From DASSNR01 sp036278935 (GTDB lineage: Bacteria; Gemmatimonadota; Gemmatimonadetes; Gemmatimonadales; Gemmatimonadaceae): DNA of 10,382 nt. Positions 5,267 to 10,382 of this stretch are shown piece by piece. Every line of letters begins with the position of its first letter. Position 1 is the stretch's first letter. Below the pieces are notes generated by a model. The model saw nothing but the letters and a program-made list of their open reading frames with translations. It was not told where the DNA came from and ran no database searches. The stretch lies in NCBI GenBank assembly GCA_036278935.1, contig DASUKA010000137.1, positions 1 through 10,382 on the forward strand. The letters run 5' to 3'. Made by a program: the position numbers and the translations under genes.

Positions 5267-7240
5267 ATGTTAAGCTTCGCATGCATGAGTCATCCCGCGT
5301 TCCGACCGAAGGCGCGGCGGCGCCATCCTGCCGCACCCGAGCGGGCGCCATCGTGGCGGGAGCGCCTCCAGGCGCTCCGCTACGTGCCGCCCCTGGTCCG
5401 GCTCGTGTGGCAGAGTCACGCGGGATTCACCGTCGCCATGGTGGTGCTGCGGCTCTCGCGTGCCTTCATCCCCGTGGCGACGCTCTGGGTGGGGAAGCTG
5501 ATCATCGATGTGGTGGTGGAGGGGCAGCGGGGGAACGCGGACTATGCCCGTCTCTGGCGCCTGGTCGCGTTCGAGATCGCGATCGTCCTGGCCGGCGAAG
5601 CACTCGCCCGCGCCTCCACCCTTGTGGAGAGCCTGTTGGGCGATCTCTTCTCCAACCTCACGAGCGTGCGGCTCATGCAGCACGCCGCCACCCTGGACCT
5701 GGAGCGGTTCGAGGACCCGGAGTTCTACGATCAGCTCGAACGGGCGCGCCGCCAGACGGTGGGGCGCATCGGACTCCTGTCGCAGCTGCTCTCCATGGGG
5801 CAGGACCTGCTCACGCTCGCGTCGCTCGGCGCCGCGCTGCTCGTTTACAGTCCCTGGCTGCTCCTCCTCCTAGCCCTCGCGGTCATCCCAAGCTTTCTGG
5901 GTGAAACGCATTTTGCGTCGCTCGAGTATTCGCTGCTTTACCGGTGGACGCCCGAGCGCCGCCAGCTCGACTACCTGCGCTACCTCGGCGCAAGCGATGC
6001 AACGGCCAAGGAAGTGCAGATGTTCGGCCTGGCCCCGTGGCTCGTGGAGCGCTACCGCGTGCTGGCCGATCGCTACTACGAGGCGAACAAGCAGCTCTCC
6101 GTGCGGAAGACCATCGTGGGGGTGGCGCTTTCCGTGTTCGGTACGCTCGGCTACTACGCGGCATACGTGCTCATCCTCGTCCGGGCGATGGAGGGGGCGA
6201 TCACGATCGGGACGCTCACCTTTCTGGCCGCATCGTTCGCCCGGAGCCGGACCATCATCCAGCGAATCCTGCTGACGGCGAGCAGCGTGTACGAGCAGAG
6301 CCTGTATCTCAAGGACCTGTTCGACTTCTTTGCGGAGCAACCCTCTATCCGCTCGCGTCCCGATGCGTTGTCGCTCTCCGTGCCGATCACGGCAGGCTTT
6401 GTATTCGAGGATGTGGGATTCCGGTATCCGGGGAGCGATCGATGGGCGGTGCGGCATGTGACCTTTGCCCTGCGCCCGGGCGAACGGTTGGCATTCGTGG
6501 GAGAGAATGGGGCGGGGAAGACCACGTTGACCAAGCTGCTCGCCAGGCTGTACGACCCGACGGAGGGGCGGATTCTCCTGGATGGCCGGGATCTGCGCGA
6601 CTACGATCTGGCCGAGCTCCGCCGCGCGATCGGGGTGATCTTCCAGGATTTCGTGCGCTTCGACATGCGCTTCGACGAGAATATCGCGGTCGGGGAGATC
6701 GAGCAGGCGCGTGACTACCTCGACACGGTCGTGATGGCCGGGCCGGCCGCCGCGAGTACCGGCGACCAGCGCACGATGGCCCAGGAGACGAACGGGGGCG
6801 CGCGCGACACCATTCCCGCGCCCATCGTTTCGGCGGCGGAGCAGTCGCTCGCCGCGTCGCTACTGCCGCGGTTTACGGAGGGCTACCGGCAGATGCTCGG
6901 CCGCCGATTCGAGGGGGGCGTGGACCTCTCGGGCGGCGAGTGGCAGAAAGTCGCGCTCGCGCGGGCATACATGCGTGACGCGCAGGTGCTGATCCTCGAC
7001 GAGCCGACGGCAGCGCTGGACGCGCGCTCCGAGTACGAGGTGTTCCTCCGCTTTTCGGAGTTGGTGGCCGGGCGGATGGCCGTGCTCATCTCGCATCGGT
7101 TCTCCACAGTGCGCATGGCCGACCGGATCATCGTGCTGGAGCACGGCACCGTAGTGGAGGAAGGCACGCACGACGAGCTCGTCGTGCGAGGCGGCACGTA
7201 CGCGGAGCTGTTCGCGCTCCAGGCGGCGGGATATAGGTAG
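5267..7240 (+). CDS. ABC exporter half-transporter (fused permease and ATPase)
   Basis: This 657-aa protein has the type IV (MsbA-like) exporter layout and would work as a dimer in the inner membrane to export a lipid, peptide or drug; the substrate cannot be read from sequence. GGGGAG (5256-5261) supports the ATG at 5267 over the in-frame ATG at 5285. Hydrophobic helices lie in the first about 330 residues (for example LLTLASLGAALLVYSPWLLL). The ATPase domain shows Walker A GENGAGKT (412-419), the Q-loop Gln460, signature LSGGE (554-558), Walker B VLILDEP (574-580, with Glu579) and the H-loop His610, so it should be active. The Q-loop-to-signature distance is 94 residues, longer than the about 55-60 usual in such exporters (from memory). 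The extra part is a Gly/Ala/Thr-rich stretch (GPAAASTGDQ and following) in the helical subdomain. It diverges from DUF1800 across 48 bp. Its stop abuts a repeat-derived hairpin facing the response regulator gene. Confidence 0.93.
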   Translation: MLSFACMSHPAFRPKARRRHPAAPERAPSWRERLQALRYVPPLVRLVWQSHAGFTVAMVVLRLSRAFIPVATLWVGKLIIDVVVEGQRGNADYARLWRLVAFEIAIVLAGEALARASTLVESLLGDLFSNLTSVRLMQHAATLDLERFEDPEFYDQLERARRQTVGRIGLLSQLLSMGQDLLTLASLGAALLVYSPWLLLLLALAVIPSFLGETHFASLEYSLLYRWTPERRQLDYLRYLGASDATAKEVQMFGLAPWLVERYRVLADRYYEANKQLSVRKTIVGVALSVFGTLGYYAAYVLILVRAMEGAITIGTLTFLAASFARSRTIIQRILLTASSVYEQSLYLKDLFDFFAEQPSIRSRPDALSLSVPITAGFVFEDVGFRYPGSDRWAVRHVTFALRPGERLAFVGENGAGKTTLTKLLARLYDPTEGRILLDGRDLRDYDLAELRRAIGVIFQDFVRFDMRFDENIAVGEIEQARDYLDTVVMAGPAAASTGDQRTMAQETNGGARDTIPAPIVSAAEQSLAASLLPRFTEGYRQMLGRRFEGGVDLSGGEWQKVALARAYMRDAQVLILDEPTAALDARSEYEVFLRFSELVAGRMAVLISHRFSTVRMADRIIVLEHGTVVEEGTHDELVVRGGTYAELFALQAAGYR

Positions 7241-7275
7241 GAGTTATGAGTTATGGGTAATGGGGTATGAGGAAC
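7241..7275 (+). repeat. heptamer array E (GAGTTAT units) directly after the ABC stop codon
   Basis: The array begins at the base after the TAG stop: GAGTTAT (7241), GAGTTAT (7248), GGGTAAT (7255), GGGGTAT (7262), then the decayed GAGGAAC. The unit is array A's GRGTTGT with G changed to A, so it is a non-coding relative of the array in DUF1800. A reverse-oriented piece of the same repeat (complement of 7294-7309) lies across the gap and includes the stop codon of the response regulator. Confidence 0.8.
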
Positions 7276-7309
7276 GGCTCTCAGCACGCACCGCTCATGA
7301 CTCACAACT
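7242..7309. terminator. convergent-gene hairpin built from inverted heptamer repeats
   Basis: Bases 7242-7257 pair with 7294-7309: 13 Watson-Crick pairs, 2 G-U pairs and 1 mismatch in the plus-strand transcript, with a 36-nt loop that has its own small TGAG/CTCA stem (7268-7271 with 7280-7283). It fills the 61-bp gap between the ABC stop (7240) and the regulator stop (7302-7304), so it could end or stabilise transcripts from both sides. No T-run follows on either strand, so it is not a canonical intrinsic terminator. Confidence 0.45.
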
Positions 7310-8024
7310 GCCTTCCCCCCCTCCTCTTTGTGGTGCGGAATACATACCCACTGCCCCGAACCGTATCGATGAATCGTCCGTGCGCGTGCTCATCCAGCTT
7401 CTTGCGGAGATAGTTGATGTAGACGTCCACGATGTTCGAGGCGGGATTGACCGGTTCCTTCCAGACGCGCTCCAGAATGGTCTGGCGGGAGACGATGCGT
7501 CCCGCGTTCTGCACGAGGCACTCGAGCACCGCGTACCCCTTCCGCGAGAGGGGGATCTCCTTGCCATCGTACTCCACGCGGCGCTCGATAGGGTCGAGCG
7601 TGAGGTCGCCCACGTGCAGGACGAGGCTGTCGAGCGCGTTGGAGGAGCGGCGCAGCAGGGCCCGCACCCGCGCGACGAGCTCCGGATATTCGAAGGGCTT
7701 GGGTAGGTAGTCGTCGGCGCCGGCATCCAGTCCAGTGACCCGATCCGAGAGCGTGTTGTGGGCGGTCAGCATCAGCACCGGCGCACGGAATCCGCGACTG
7801 CGGAGATCGCGAGCGACGTCCACACCGCTGCGAAATGGGAGGCCGACGTCGAGAATGACGACATCCGGCTGATGGTCCAGTGCCAGATCGAGTCCGGAGA
7901 GGCCATTGAGCGCGCTCTCGACCGTGTACCCCTCGCGCTCGAGCATTCGCCGCAGGACGGAGAGCAGGTCGCGGTCGTCCTCGACGACCAGGATCCGCGC
8001 CGGGTTGTTGGGAAGAGCCACCAT
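7302..8024 (-). CDS. OmpR/PhoB-type response regulator
   Basis: This is a 240-aa cytoplasmic two-component regulator that is phosphorylated by a histidine kinase and binds DNA. Numbered from the ATG at 8024, the receiver domain spans residues about 9-122 with the acidic pair Glu-Asp-Asp (15-17), phospho-acceptor Asp59 in VVILDVGLP, Thr87 in LMLTAHN and Lys109 in YLPKPFEY. A winged-helix DNA-binding domain follows (about 140-233), ending in the typical VDVYINYLRKKLDE and TVRGSGYVF. All signalling residues are present. A GTG at 8030 is an alternative start, but no Shine-Dalgarno supports either. A promoter-like pair places transcription start close to 8024, suggesting a leaderless message. No histidine kinase is encoded beside it, so its partner is elsewhere. 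The last residues (RRGGRQL) and the stop codon lie in repeat-like DNA shared with array E. The overlapping divergent gene is a candidate target. Confidence 0.93.
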   Translation of the reverse strand: MVALPNNPARILVVEDDRDLLSVLRRMLEREGYTVESALNGLSGLDLALDHQPDVVILDVGLPFRSGVDVARDLRSRGFRAPVLMLTAHNTLSDRVTGLDAGADDYLPKPFEYPELVARVRALLRRSSNALDSLVLHVGDLTLDPIERRVEYDGKEIPLSRKGYAVLECLVQNAGRIVSRQTILERVWKEPVNPASNIVDVYINYLRKKLDEHAHGRFIDTVRGSGYVFRTTKRRGGRQL

Positions 8025-8033
8025 AGCCACAAT
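8005..8033 (+). promoter_or_regulatory. candidate promoter for the small membrane protein gene
   Basis: TTGTTG (8005-8010) and CACAAT (8028-8033) are 17 bp apart. The -10 matches the sigma-70 consensus at 4 of 6 and the -35 at 3 of 6. Transcription would start near 8040, about 3 nt before the ATG at 8043. The -35 lies inside the response regulator gene. Confidence 0.35.
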
Positions 8034-8059
8034 ATCATTCTGATGCGTGCCGAGGTAAA
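8031..8059 (-). promoter_or_regulatory. candidate promoter for the response regulator
   Basis: On the minus strand TTTACC (complement of 8054-8059) and GATATT (complement of 8031-8036) are 17 bp apart, each matching consensus at 4 of 6. Transcription would begin around 8024, the regulator's own ATG. Its -10 overlaps the -10 of the opposing promoter by three bases, so both are unlikely to be used at once. Confidence 0.4.
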
Positions 8060-8564
8060 GCGCATCCCCTTGAGCCCCGCGGTGCGTGTGGTTTTCTTAC
8101 TGGCCGTGTTCCGTGACCGAGTGATTCTGGGGCTACGATCGGGCGTCATTGCCGCGGCGGCCATCGTGGGCGTGCTACTTGGTCTGGGCCGAGCGCACGA
8201 CTCGACCTTCCGGCCCCTGAATGCCGTGGCACATGTGGCACTCGGGAGCCGGGCGTTGCTGTTCGACCGGCTCTCCCTCGAAGTGACGCTCCTCGGGCTC
8301 ATTCTGCTGGTGGGAGCGCTCCTGGTGTGGGGCGTACTCTTCGCTTTCGTGGCGGCGAGTCTACGGGGCATCCGCCTGCTCATCGCGGGTACGCTGTTCA
8401 CCGTCGTCGTCTATCTGGTGAACGCGGGACTGCTCCCGCCGCGCTTCCGGCCGGGCTTCGAGCTGATCCTCTCGGCCGCGGAGCTGGCGGCTGTGTACAT
8501 CGCGCTCGCTGTGGCGCTGACGGCGGCGCTCATGCTCTCGCGCGCGCTGCGGAATCGCGCCTAG
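8043..8564 (+). CDS. small hypothetical membrane protein, about four helices
   Basis: A 173-aa protein that I do not recognise. After a short basic N-terminus (MRAEVKRIPLSPAVR) it has four hydrophobic stretches at about residues 16-48, 80-103, 108-127 and 141-164. Short charged loops separate them (for example RDRVILGLR and PPRFRPGF), and it ends with the basic tail SRALRNRA. An inner-membrane location is likely; no catalytic motif is visible. The frame is open further upstream, but a start before 8043 would lie over the response regulator on the other strand, and the ATG at 8043 directly precedes a natural membrane-protein N-terminus. There is no Shine-Dalgarno, which fits the promoter-like pair just upstream and a leaderless message. 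Because its start is 18 bp from that of the response regulator, it may be controlled by it, but this is inference from layout. Confidence 0.7.
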   Translation: MRAEVKRIPLSPAVRVVFLLAVFRDRVILGLRSGVIAAAAIVGVLLGLGRAHDSTFRPLNAVAHVALGSRALLFDRLSLEVTLLGLILLVGALLVWGVLFAFVAASLRGIRLLIAGTLFTVVVYLVNAGLLPPRFRPGFELILSAAELAAVYIALAVALTAALMLSRALRNRA

Positions 8565-8583
8565 CGGCCTGCGCCGGGCCGCT
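8563..8583 (+). terminator. hairpin overlapping the stop codon of the membrane protein gene
   Basis: AGCGGCC (8563-8569) and GGCCGCT (8577-8583) form a perfect 7-bp stem with a 7-nt loop, starting within the TAG stop. There is no T-run after it, so termination would be weak or factor-dependent; an mRNA 3' stabilising role is equally possible. Confidence 0.4.
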
Positions 8584-8761
8584 GATGCACGCCTGCGGAA
8601 CGCGCGCCGCGCTCGGGAACTTTCCACGTGCCCCCGTGTTGCAGCGGAGAGGAAGACTCGTCAATGGGACGGCCCTCCTTTTGCTTACCGCTTCACCAGC
8701 AGCACGCGACTCCCGGGTGCCATACCGCACCCATTGCAATCCACCCTTCATCGGAGGGAAA

Positions 8762-9301
8762 ATGGAGTTCCTCGTCATGGTTGAGGAGGGCTCCGATCGT
8801 TCCCCTGTTCTGGCGCGTGTCGACTCCATGCCCGCGCTCCGTGCGTCGGAGCCGAGCGCGCGCGACGTCGTCACGGTGTATGGCGTTCCCACGCCTGAGT
8901 CGCTGGCAATGGCGCTGGCGGCAGCCGTGGAGAGCCATCGAACAGCAGGGGATGACTCGGCAGCTTTCCGCCACTTGGGGATCTGGCCGGAACGCGGTGC
9001 GGTTGGCGATACGGCCTGGCGCGACGCGCTGACCGGCGAGCTCAAGATGAGCGATCTGGAGATCCCGCTCGAAGTGCTCACGGAGCTCGCGCATCAGCTC
9101 CTCGCGGAATGCGGCTCGCTCATCCGGCGGCTGGTGGCCGGGCTTGCGATGCCGGGGTGGCCGGACGGTGCCCGGCGGGCTCTCAACATCACGCTCAACC
9201 CGGTGATGGAACCGGCGCGGGCGGCGCGCTCGAGGCTGGAGAGTCTCCTGGATGTCTTTCGGGAGGCGCAGGGACTGGCCTATGAGACGGAGGGAGACTG
9301 A
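8762..9301 (+). CDS. hypothetical protein, 179 aa, soluble
   Basis: I do not recognise this protein. The ATG at 8762 is set by a strong GGAGGG (8753-8758) just before it; the reading frame is open further upstream, but that stretch overlaps the previous gene in another frame and has no ribosome site. The protein starts MEFLVMVEEGSDRS, has no signal peptide or membrane segment, and is acidic in its first half. Residues about 32-45 (ARDVVTVYGVPTPE) may form a strand and turn, followed by a Ala-rich helix (SLAMALAAAVESH). The C-terminal half is mostly helical (LEVLTELAHQLLAECGSLI, then ARSRLESLLDVFREAQGLAY). A 197-bp gap separates it from the membrane protein, and it ends 43 bp before a strong terminator, so it is probably a single-gene transcript. 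Coding evidence is good (ribosome site, GC-rich third positions, terminator); function is unknown. Confidence 0.75.
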   Translation: MEFLVMVEEGSDRSPVLARVDSMPALRASEPSARDVVTVYGVPTPESLAMALAAAVESHRTAGDDSAAFRHLGIWPERGAVGDTAWRDALTGELKMSDLEIPLEVLTELAHQLLAECGSLIRRLVAGLAMPGWPDGARRALNITLNPVMEPARAARSRLESLLDVFREAQGLAYETEGD

Positions 9302-9344
9302 TCAACACCTCCTCGTCAGATCGATTCGCGGGTGACCGCGGGTG

Positions 9345-9377
9345 CGGGGGCCGCCGAGAGGCGGCCCCCGTTCTGTT
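9345..9377 (+). terminator. intrinsic terminator after the 179-aa protein gene
   Basis: A perfect 11-bp GC stem (9345-9355 with 9360-9370) closes on a GAGA tetraloop and is followed by TTCTGTT. It lies 43 bp after the TGA at 9299-9301. This is the clearest intrinsic terminator in the window and insulates the tRNA promoter downstream. Confidence 0.88.
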
Positions 9378-9488
9378 ACTCGACTGGAGCAAATGCCTGC
9401 GCTACGTCGCCGCGCCTGCTCGCTGGACGACGACGGGGGACTATCCGGCGGCGTTGCGGAATGCGTGTTGAGGGTGTCCGCATTTCCC

Positions 9489-9517
9489 TTGACTCGCCCC
9501 TTGCGCCGGGGTACAAT
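9489..9517 (+). promoter_or_regulatory. strong sigma-70-type promoter of the tRNA cluster
   Basis: TTGACT (9489-9494) and TACAAT (9512-9517) each match consensus at 5 of 6 with the ideal 17-bp spacer. Transcription should start near 9524, about 66 nt before the first tRNA. Just upstream of the -35, AATGCG (9460-9465) and CGCATT (9479-9484) form an inverted repeat that could bind an activator. The 111 bp between the preceding terminator and this -35 hold nothing else I can identify. Confidence 0.85.
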
Positions 9518-9528
9518 TGACAGGCTAG

Positions 9529-9565
9529 TGGCGGACAGTCTCCGCGGCATGAGACGGGTCCGCCA
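9529..9565 (+). other. stable leader hairpin upstream of the tRNAs
   Basis: TGGCGGAC (9529-9536) pairs perfectly with GTCCGCCA (9558-9565). Inside it GTCTC (9538-9542) pairs with GAGAC (9551-9555), with an 8-nt loop and a small 1x2 internal bulge: 13 base pairs in 37 nt. It begins about 5 nt after the predicted transcription start. It could be a processing signal, a pause or attenuation site, or a small stable by-product RNA. Confidence 0.6.
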
Positions 9566-9590
9566 TTCTCGCTTGAAGGCTGACGGCAAA

Positions 9591-9664
9591 GCGCCCGTAG
9601 CTCAATTGGATAGAGCATCTGACTACGGATCAGAAGGTTGGGAGTTCGAGTCTCTCCGGGCGCG
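9591..9664 (+). tRNA. tRNA-Arg (anticodon ACG)
   Basis: A 74-nt cloverleaf: acceptor GCGCCCG/CGGGCGC, D-stem GCTC/GAGC, anticodon stem TCTGA/TCAGA with loop CTACGGA (anticodon ACG), variable loop AGGTT, T-stem GGGAG/CTCTC with loop TTCGAGT, discriminator G. CCA is not encoded. With A34 converted to inosine it reads CGT, CGC and CGA codons. It is first in the cluster, directly after the structured leader. Confidence 0.96.
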
Positions 9665-9698
9665 TCATGAACCCGTCGTGAACCGGCGGTGAGGTCGG

Positions 9699-9776
9699 CG
9701 GGGCGTGGCGCAGTCCGGTTAGCGCGCCTGGTTCGGGACCAGGAGGTCGGTGGTTCAAATCCACTCGCCCCGACCA
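9699..9776 (+). tRNA. tRNA-Pro (anticodon CGG)
   Basis: A cloverleaf with acceptor CGGGGCG/CGCCCCG, D-stem GCGC/GCGC with a 10-nt loop, anticodon stem CCTGG/CCAGG and loop TTCGGGA (anticodon CGG), T-stem GGTGG/CCACT (one G-U pair) with loop TTCAAAT, discriminator A, and an encoded CCA (9774-9776). It reads CCG. It is the only one of the three tRNAs with an encoded CCA. Confidence 0.96.
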
Positions 9777-9784
9777 TTCGGAAG

Positions 9785-9804
9785 GGGAGCTCGGAAAGGC
9801 TCCC
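9785..9804 (+). other. spacer hairpin between tRNA-Pro and tRNA-Arg
   Basis: GGGAGC (9785-9790) and GCTCCC (9799-9804) form a 6-bp stem with an 8-nt loop in the 37-nt spacer. It has no T-run, so it is more likely a processing element in the polycistronic tRNA precursor than a terminator. Confidence 0.45.
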
Positions 9805-9813
9805 ACAGCATGT

Positions 9814-9887
9814 GCGCGAGTAGCTCAGCTGGATAGAGCGTCGGCCTCCGGAGCCGAAGGTCGTGGGTTCGAATCCCGCCTCGCGCA
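9814..9887 (+). tRNA. tRNA-Arg (anticodon CCG)
   Basis: A 74-nt cloverleaf: acceptor GCGCGAG/CTCGCGC, D-stem GCTC/GAGC, anticodon stem TCGGC/GCCGA with loop CTCCGGA (anticodon CCG), T-stem GTGGG/CCCGC with one G-U pair and loop TTCGAAT, discriminator A. CCA is not encoded (TCA follows). It reads CGG, the codon that the ACG tRNA cannot read. Confidence 0.96.
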
Positions 9888-9894
9888 TCATACA

Positions 9895-9923
9895 GCGGGC
9901 GCGATGGCTACCATCGCGCCCGC
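9895..9923. terminator. 13-bp hairpin closing the tRNA cluster
   Basis: Bases 9895-9907 are perfectly complementary to 9911-9923, with a 3-nt loop (CTA). It starts 8 nt after the last tRNA and lies 54 bp past the stop of the convergent protease gene, so it can serve both strands. The stem is very stable, but no T-run follows on either side. Confidence 0.7.
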
Positions 9924-9976
9924 GCGTGCATCCGATCCACAGCTTCAGGAATGGGCCCCACCCAGCCGCCAGGCGC

Positions 9977-10382
9977 TCAGACCGCGGCCGGCAGGGGCAT
10001 GAAGGTGACGATGAAGAGCGCGATCACGATCCAGCCGACGGCGCGTCTCCACGGATCGAGCGTTCGCTCGGGTGCGACGAGCATCGGGTGCGACAGCCGG
10101 CCGCGACCGATCAACAGGCCGAAGGCGGCCCAGACGTACCACCCGAACCAGTAGCGCCAGCCCAGCACCAGCAGTGCCACCCAGAACAGGCGCGCGATCC
10201 ATGTCTGGCCGCGTCCGAACAGCGCATAGGCCACGTGGCCCCCGTCGAGCTGGGCAAGCGGAAGCAGGTTGATCATCGTCACGAGAATCCCCGCCCACCC
10301 AGCCAGCGCCAGCGGCGAGAGCAGGAGCACCCCGTGCACCCCCATCACGGCGCGCGCTCCCCACAGGAGCAGAGAATCGCCA
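9977..10382 (-). CDS. site-2 protease (M50) family protein, C-terminal part
   Basis: The minus-strand frame is open from the right edge (first whole codon at 10381) to a TGA at 9977-9979, giving 134 aa. The start is beyond the window; the in-frame GTG and ATG at 10348 and 10345 are internal. M50 enzymes are membrane-embedded zinc metalloproteases that cut substrates within or near the membrane. The sequence has GDSLL, then a hydrophobic stretch LALAGWAGILVTMINLLP, then the hallmark LAQLDGGH (positions 42-49 of the partial protein), whose Asp46 is the third zinc ligand. The HExxH motif would lie upstream, off the window. Further hydrophobic segments follow (RLFWVALLVLGW, WYVWAAFGLLIG, AVGWIVIALFIVTFMPL). 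The GDSLL and AGWAG-INLLP-LDGGH arrangement resembles the group of soluble-domain-lacking or EGY1-like M50 proteins, which is from memory. It converges on the tRNA cluster. Confidence 0.88.
   Translation of the reverse strand, partial: GDSLLLWGARAVMGVHGVLLLSPLALAGWAGILVTMINLLPLAQLDGGHVAYALFGRGQTWIARLFWVALLVLGWRYWFGWYVWAAFGLLIGRGRLSHPMLVAPERTLDPWRRAVGWIVIALFIVTFMPLPAAV

Noticed and set aside
7758..8042. Upstream extension of the small membrane protein to an earlier start
   Set aside because: The extension would overlap about 270 bp of the response regulator on the other strand and reads as charged antisense sequence without membrane character.
8616..8640. GGAACTTT followed by CGTGTT, resembling an ECF sigma promoter upstream of the 179-aa protein gene
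   Set aside because: The 14-bp spacing from GGAAC to CGTG is shorter than the usual 16-17, and no second element supports it.

Overview
The window is high-GC bacterial chromosome. It has no insertion sequences, phage genes or CRISPR arrays. The DUF1501/DUF1800 secreted pair, the GC-rich codon use and the mix of neighbours would suit a Gemmatimonadota-like or similar soil bacterium. That assignment is inference, because no taxonomic marker gene is present.

Left block, minus strand (1-5218): the transcript runs from DUF1800 (secreted, Sec-type signal) into DUF1501 (Tat signal). They are 7 nt apart, and the DUF1501 ribosome binding site overlaps the end of DUF1800. A NodB-type polysaccharide deacetylase with an export signal follows after about 150 nt, then a TPR-like protein cut by the left edge. 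The first three are envelope or extracytoplasmic proteins. Centre, plus strand (5267-7240): a divergent type IV ABC exporter half-transporter, which converges on an OmpR-type response regulator (7302-8024, minus). The regulator's start lies only 18 bp from the divergent start of a small four-helix membrane protein (8043-8564). An unrecognised 179-aa protein (8762-9301) ends at a textbook intrinsic terminator.

Right block: a strong sigma-70 promoter drives a tRNA cluster, Arg(ACG)-Pro(CGG)-Arg(CCG), through a strongly structured leader. A 13-bp hairpin closes it. A site-2 protease (M50) gene enters from the right edge on the minus strand.

The most unusual signal is a family of degenerate short tandem arrays, mostly with a 7-bp period and one with an 8-bp period. 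They occur three times: inside the DUF1800 domain (4404-4480), as a three-part composite near the DUF1800 C-terminus (3402-3586), and in the 61-bp gap between the convergent ABC and regulator genes (7241-7309). There, two oppositely oriented pieces form a long hairpin. Because 7 and 8 are not multiples of 3, gain or loss of one unit would shift the DUF1800 frame, so phase variation or strain-to-strain length variation is a testable possibility. I found no defence or other multi-gene system that I would call new.
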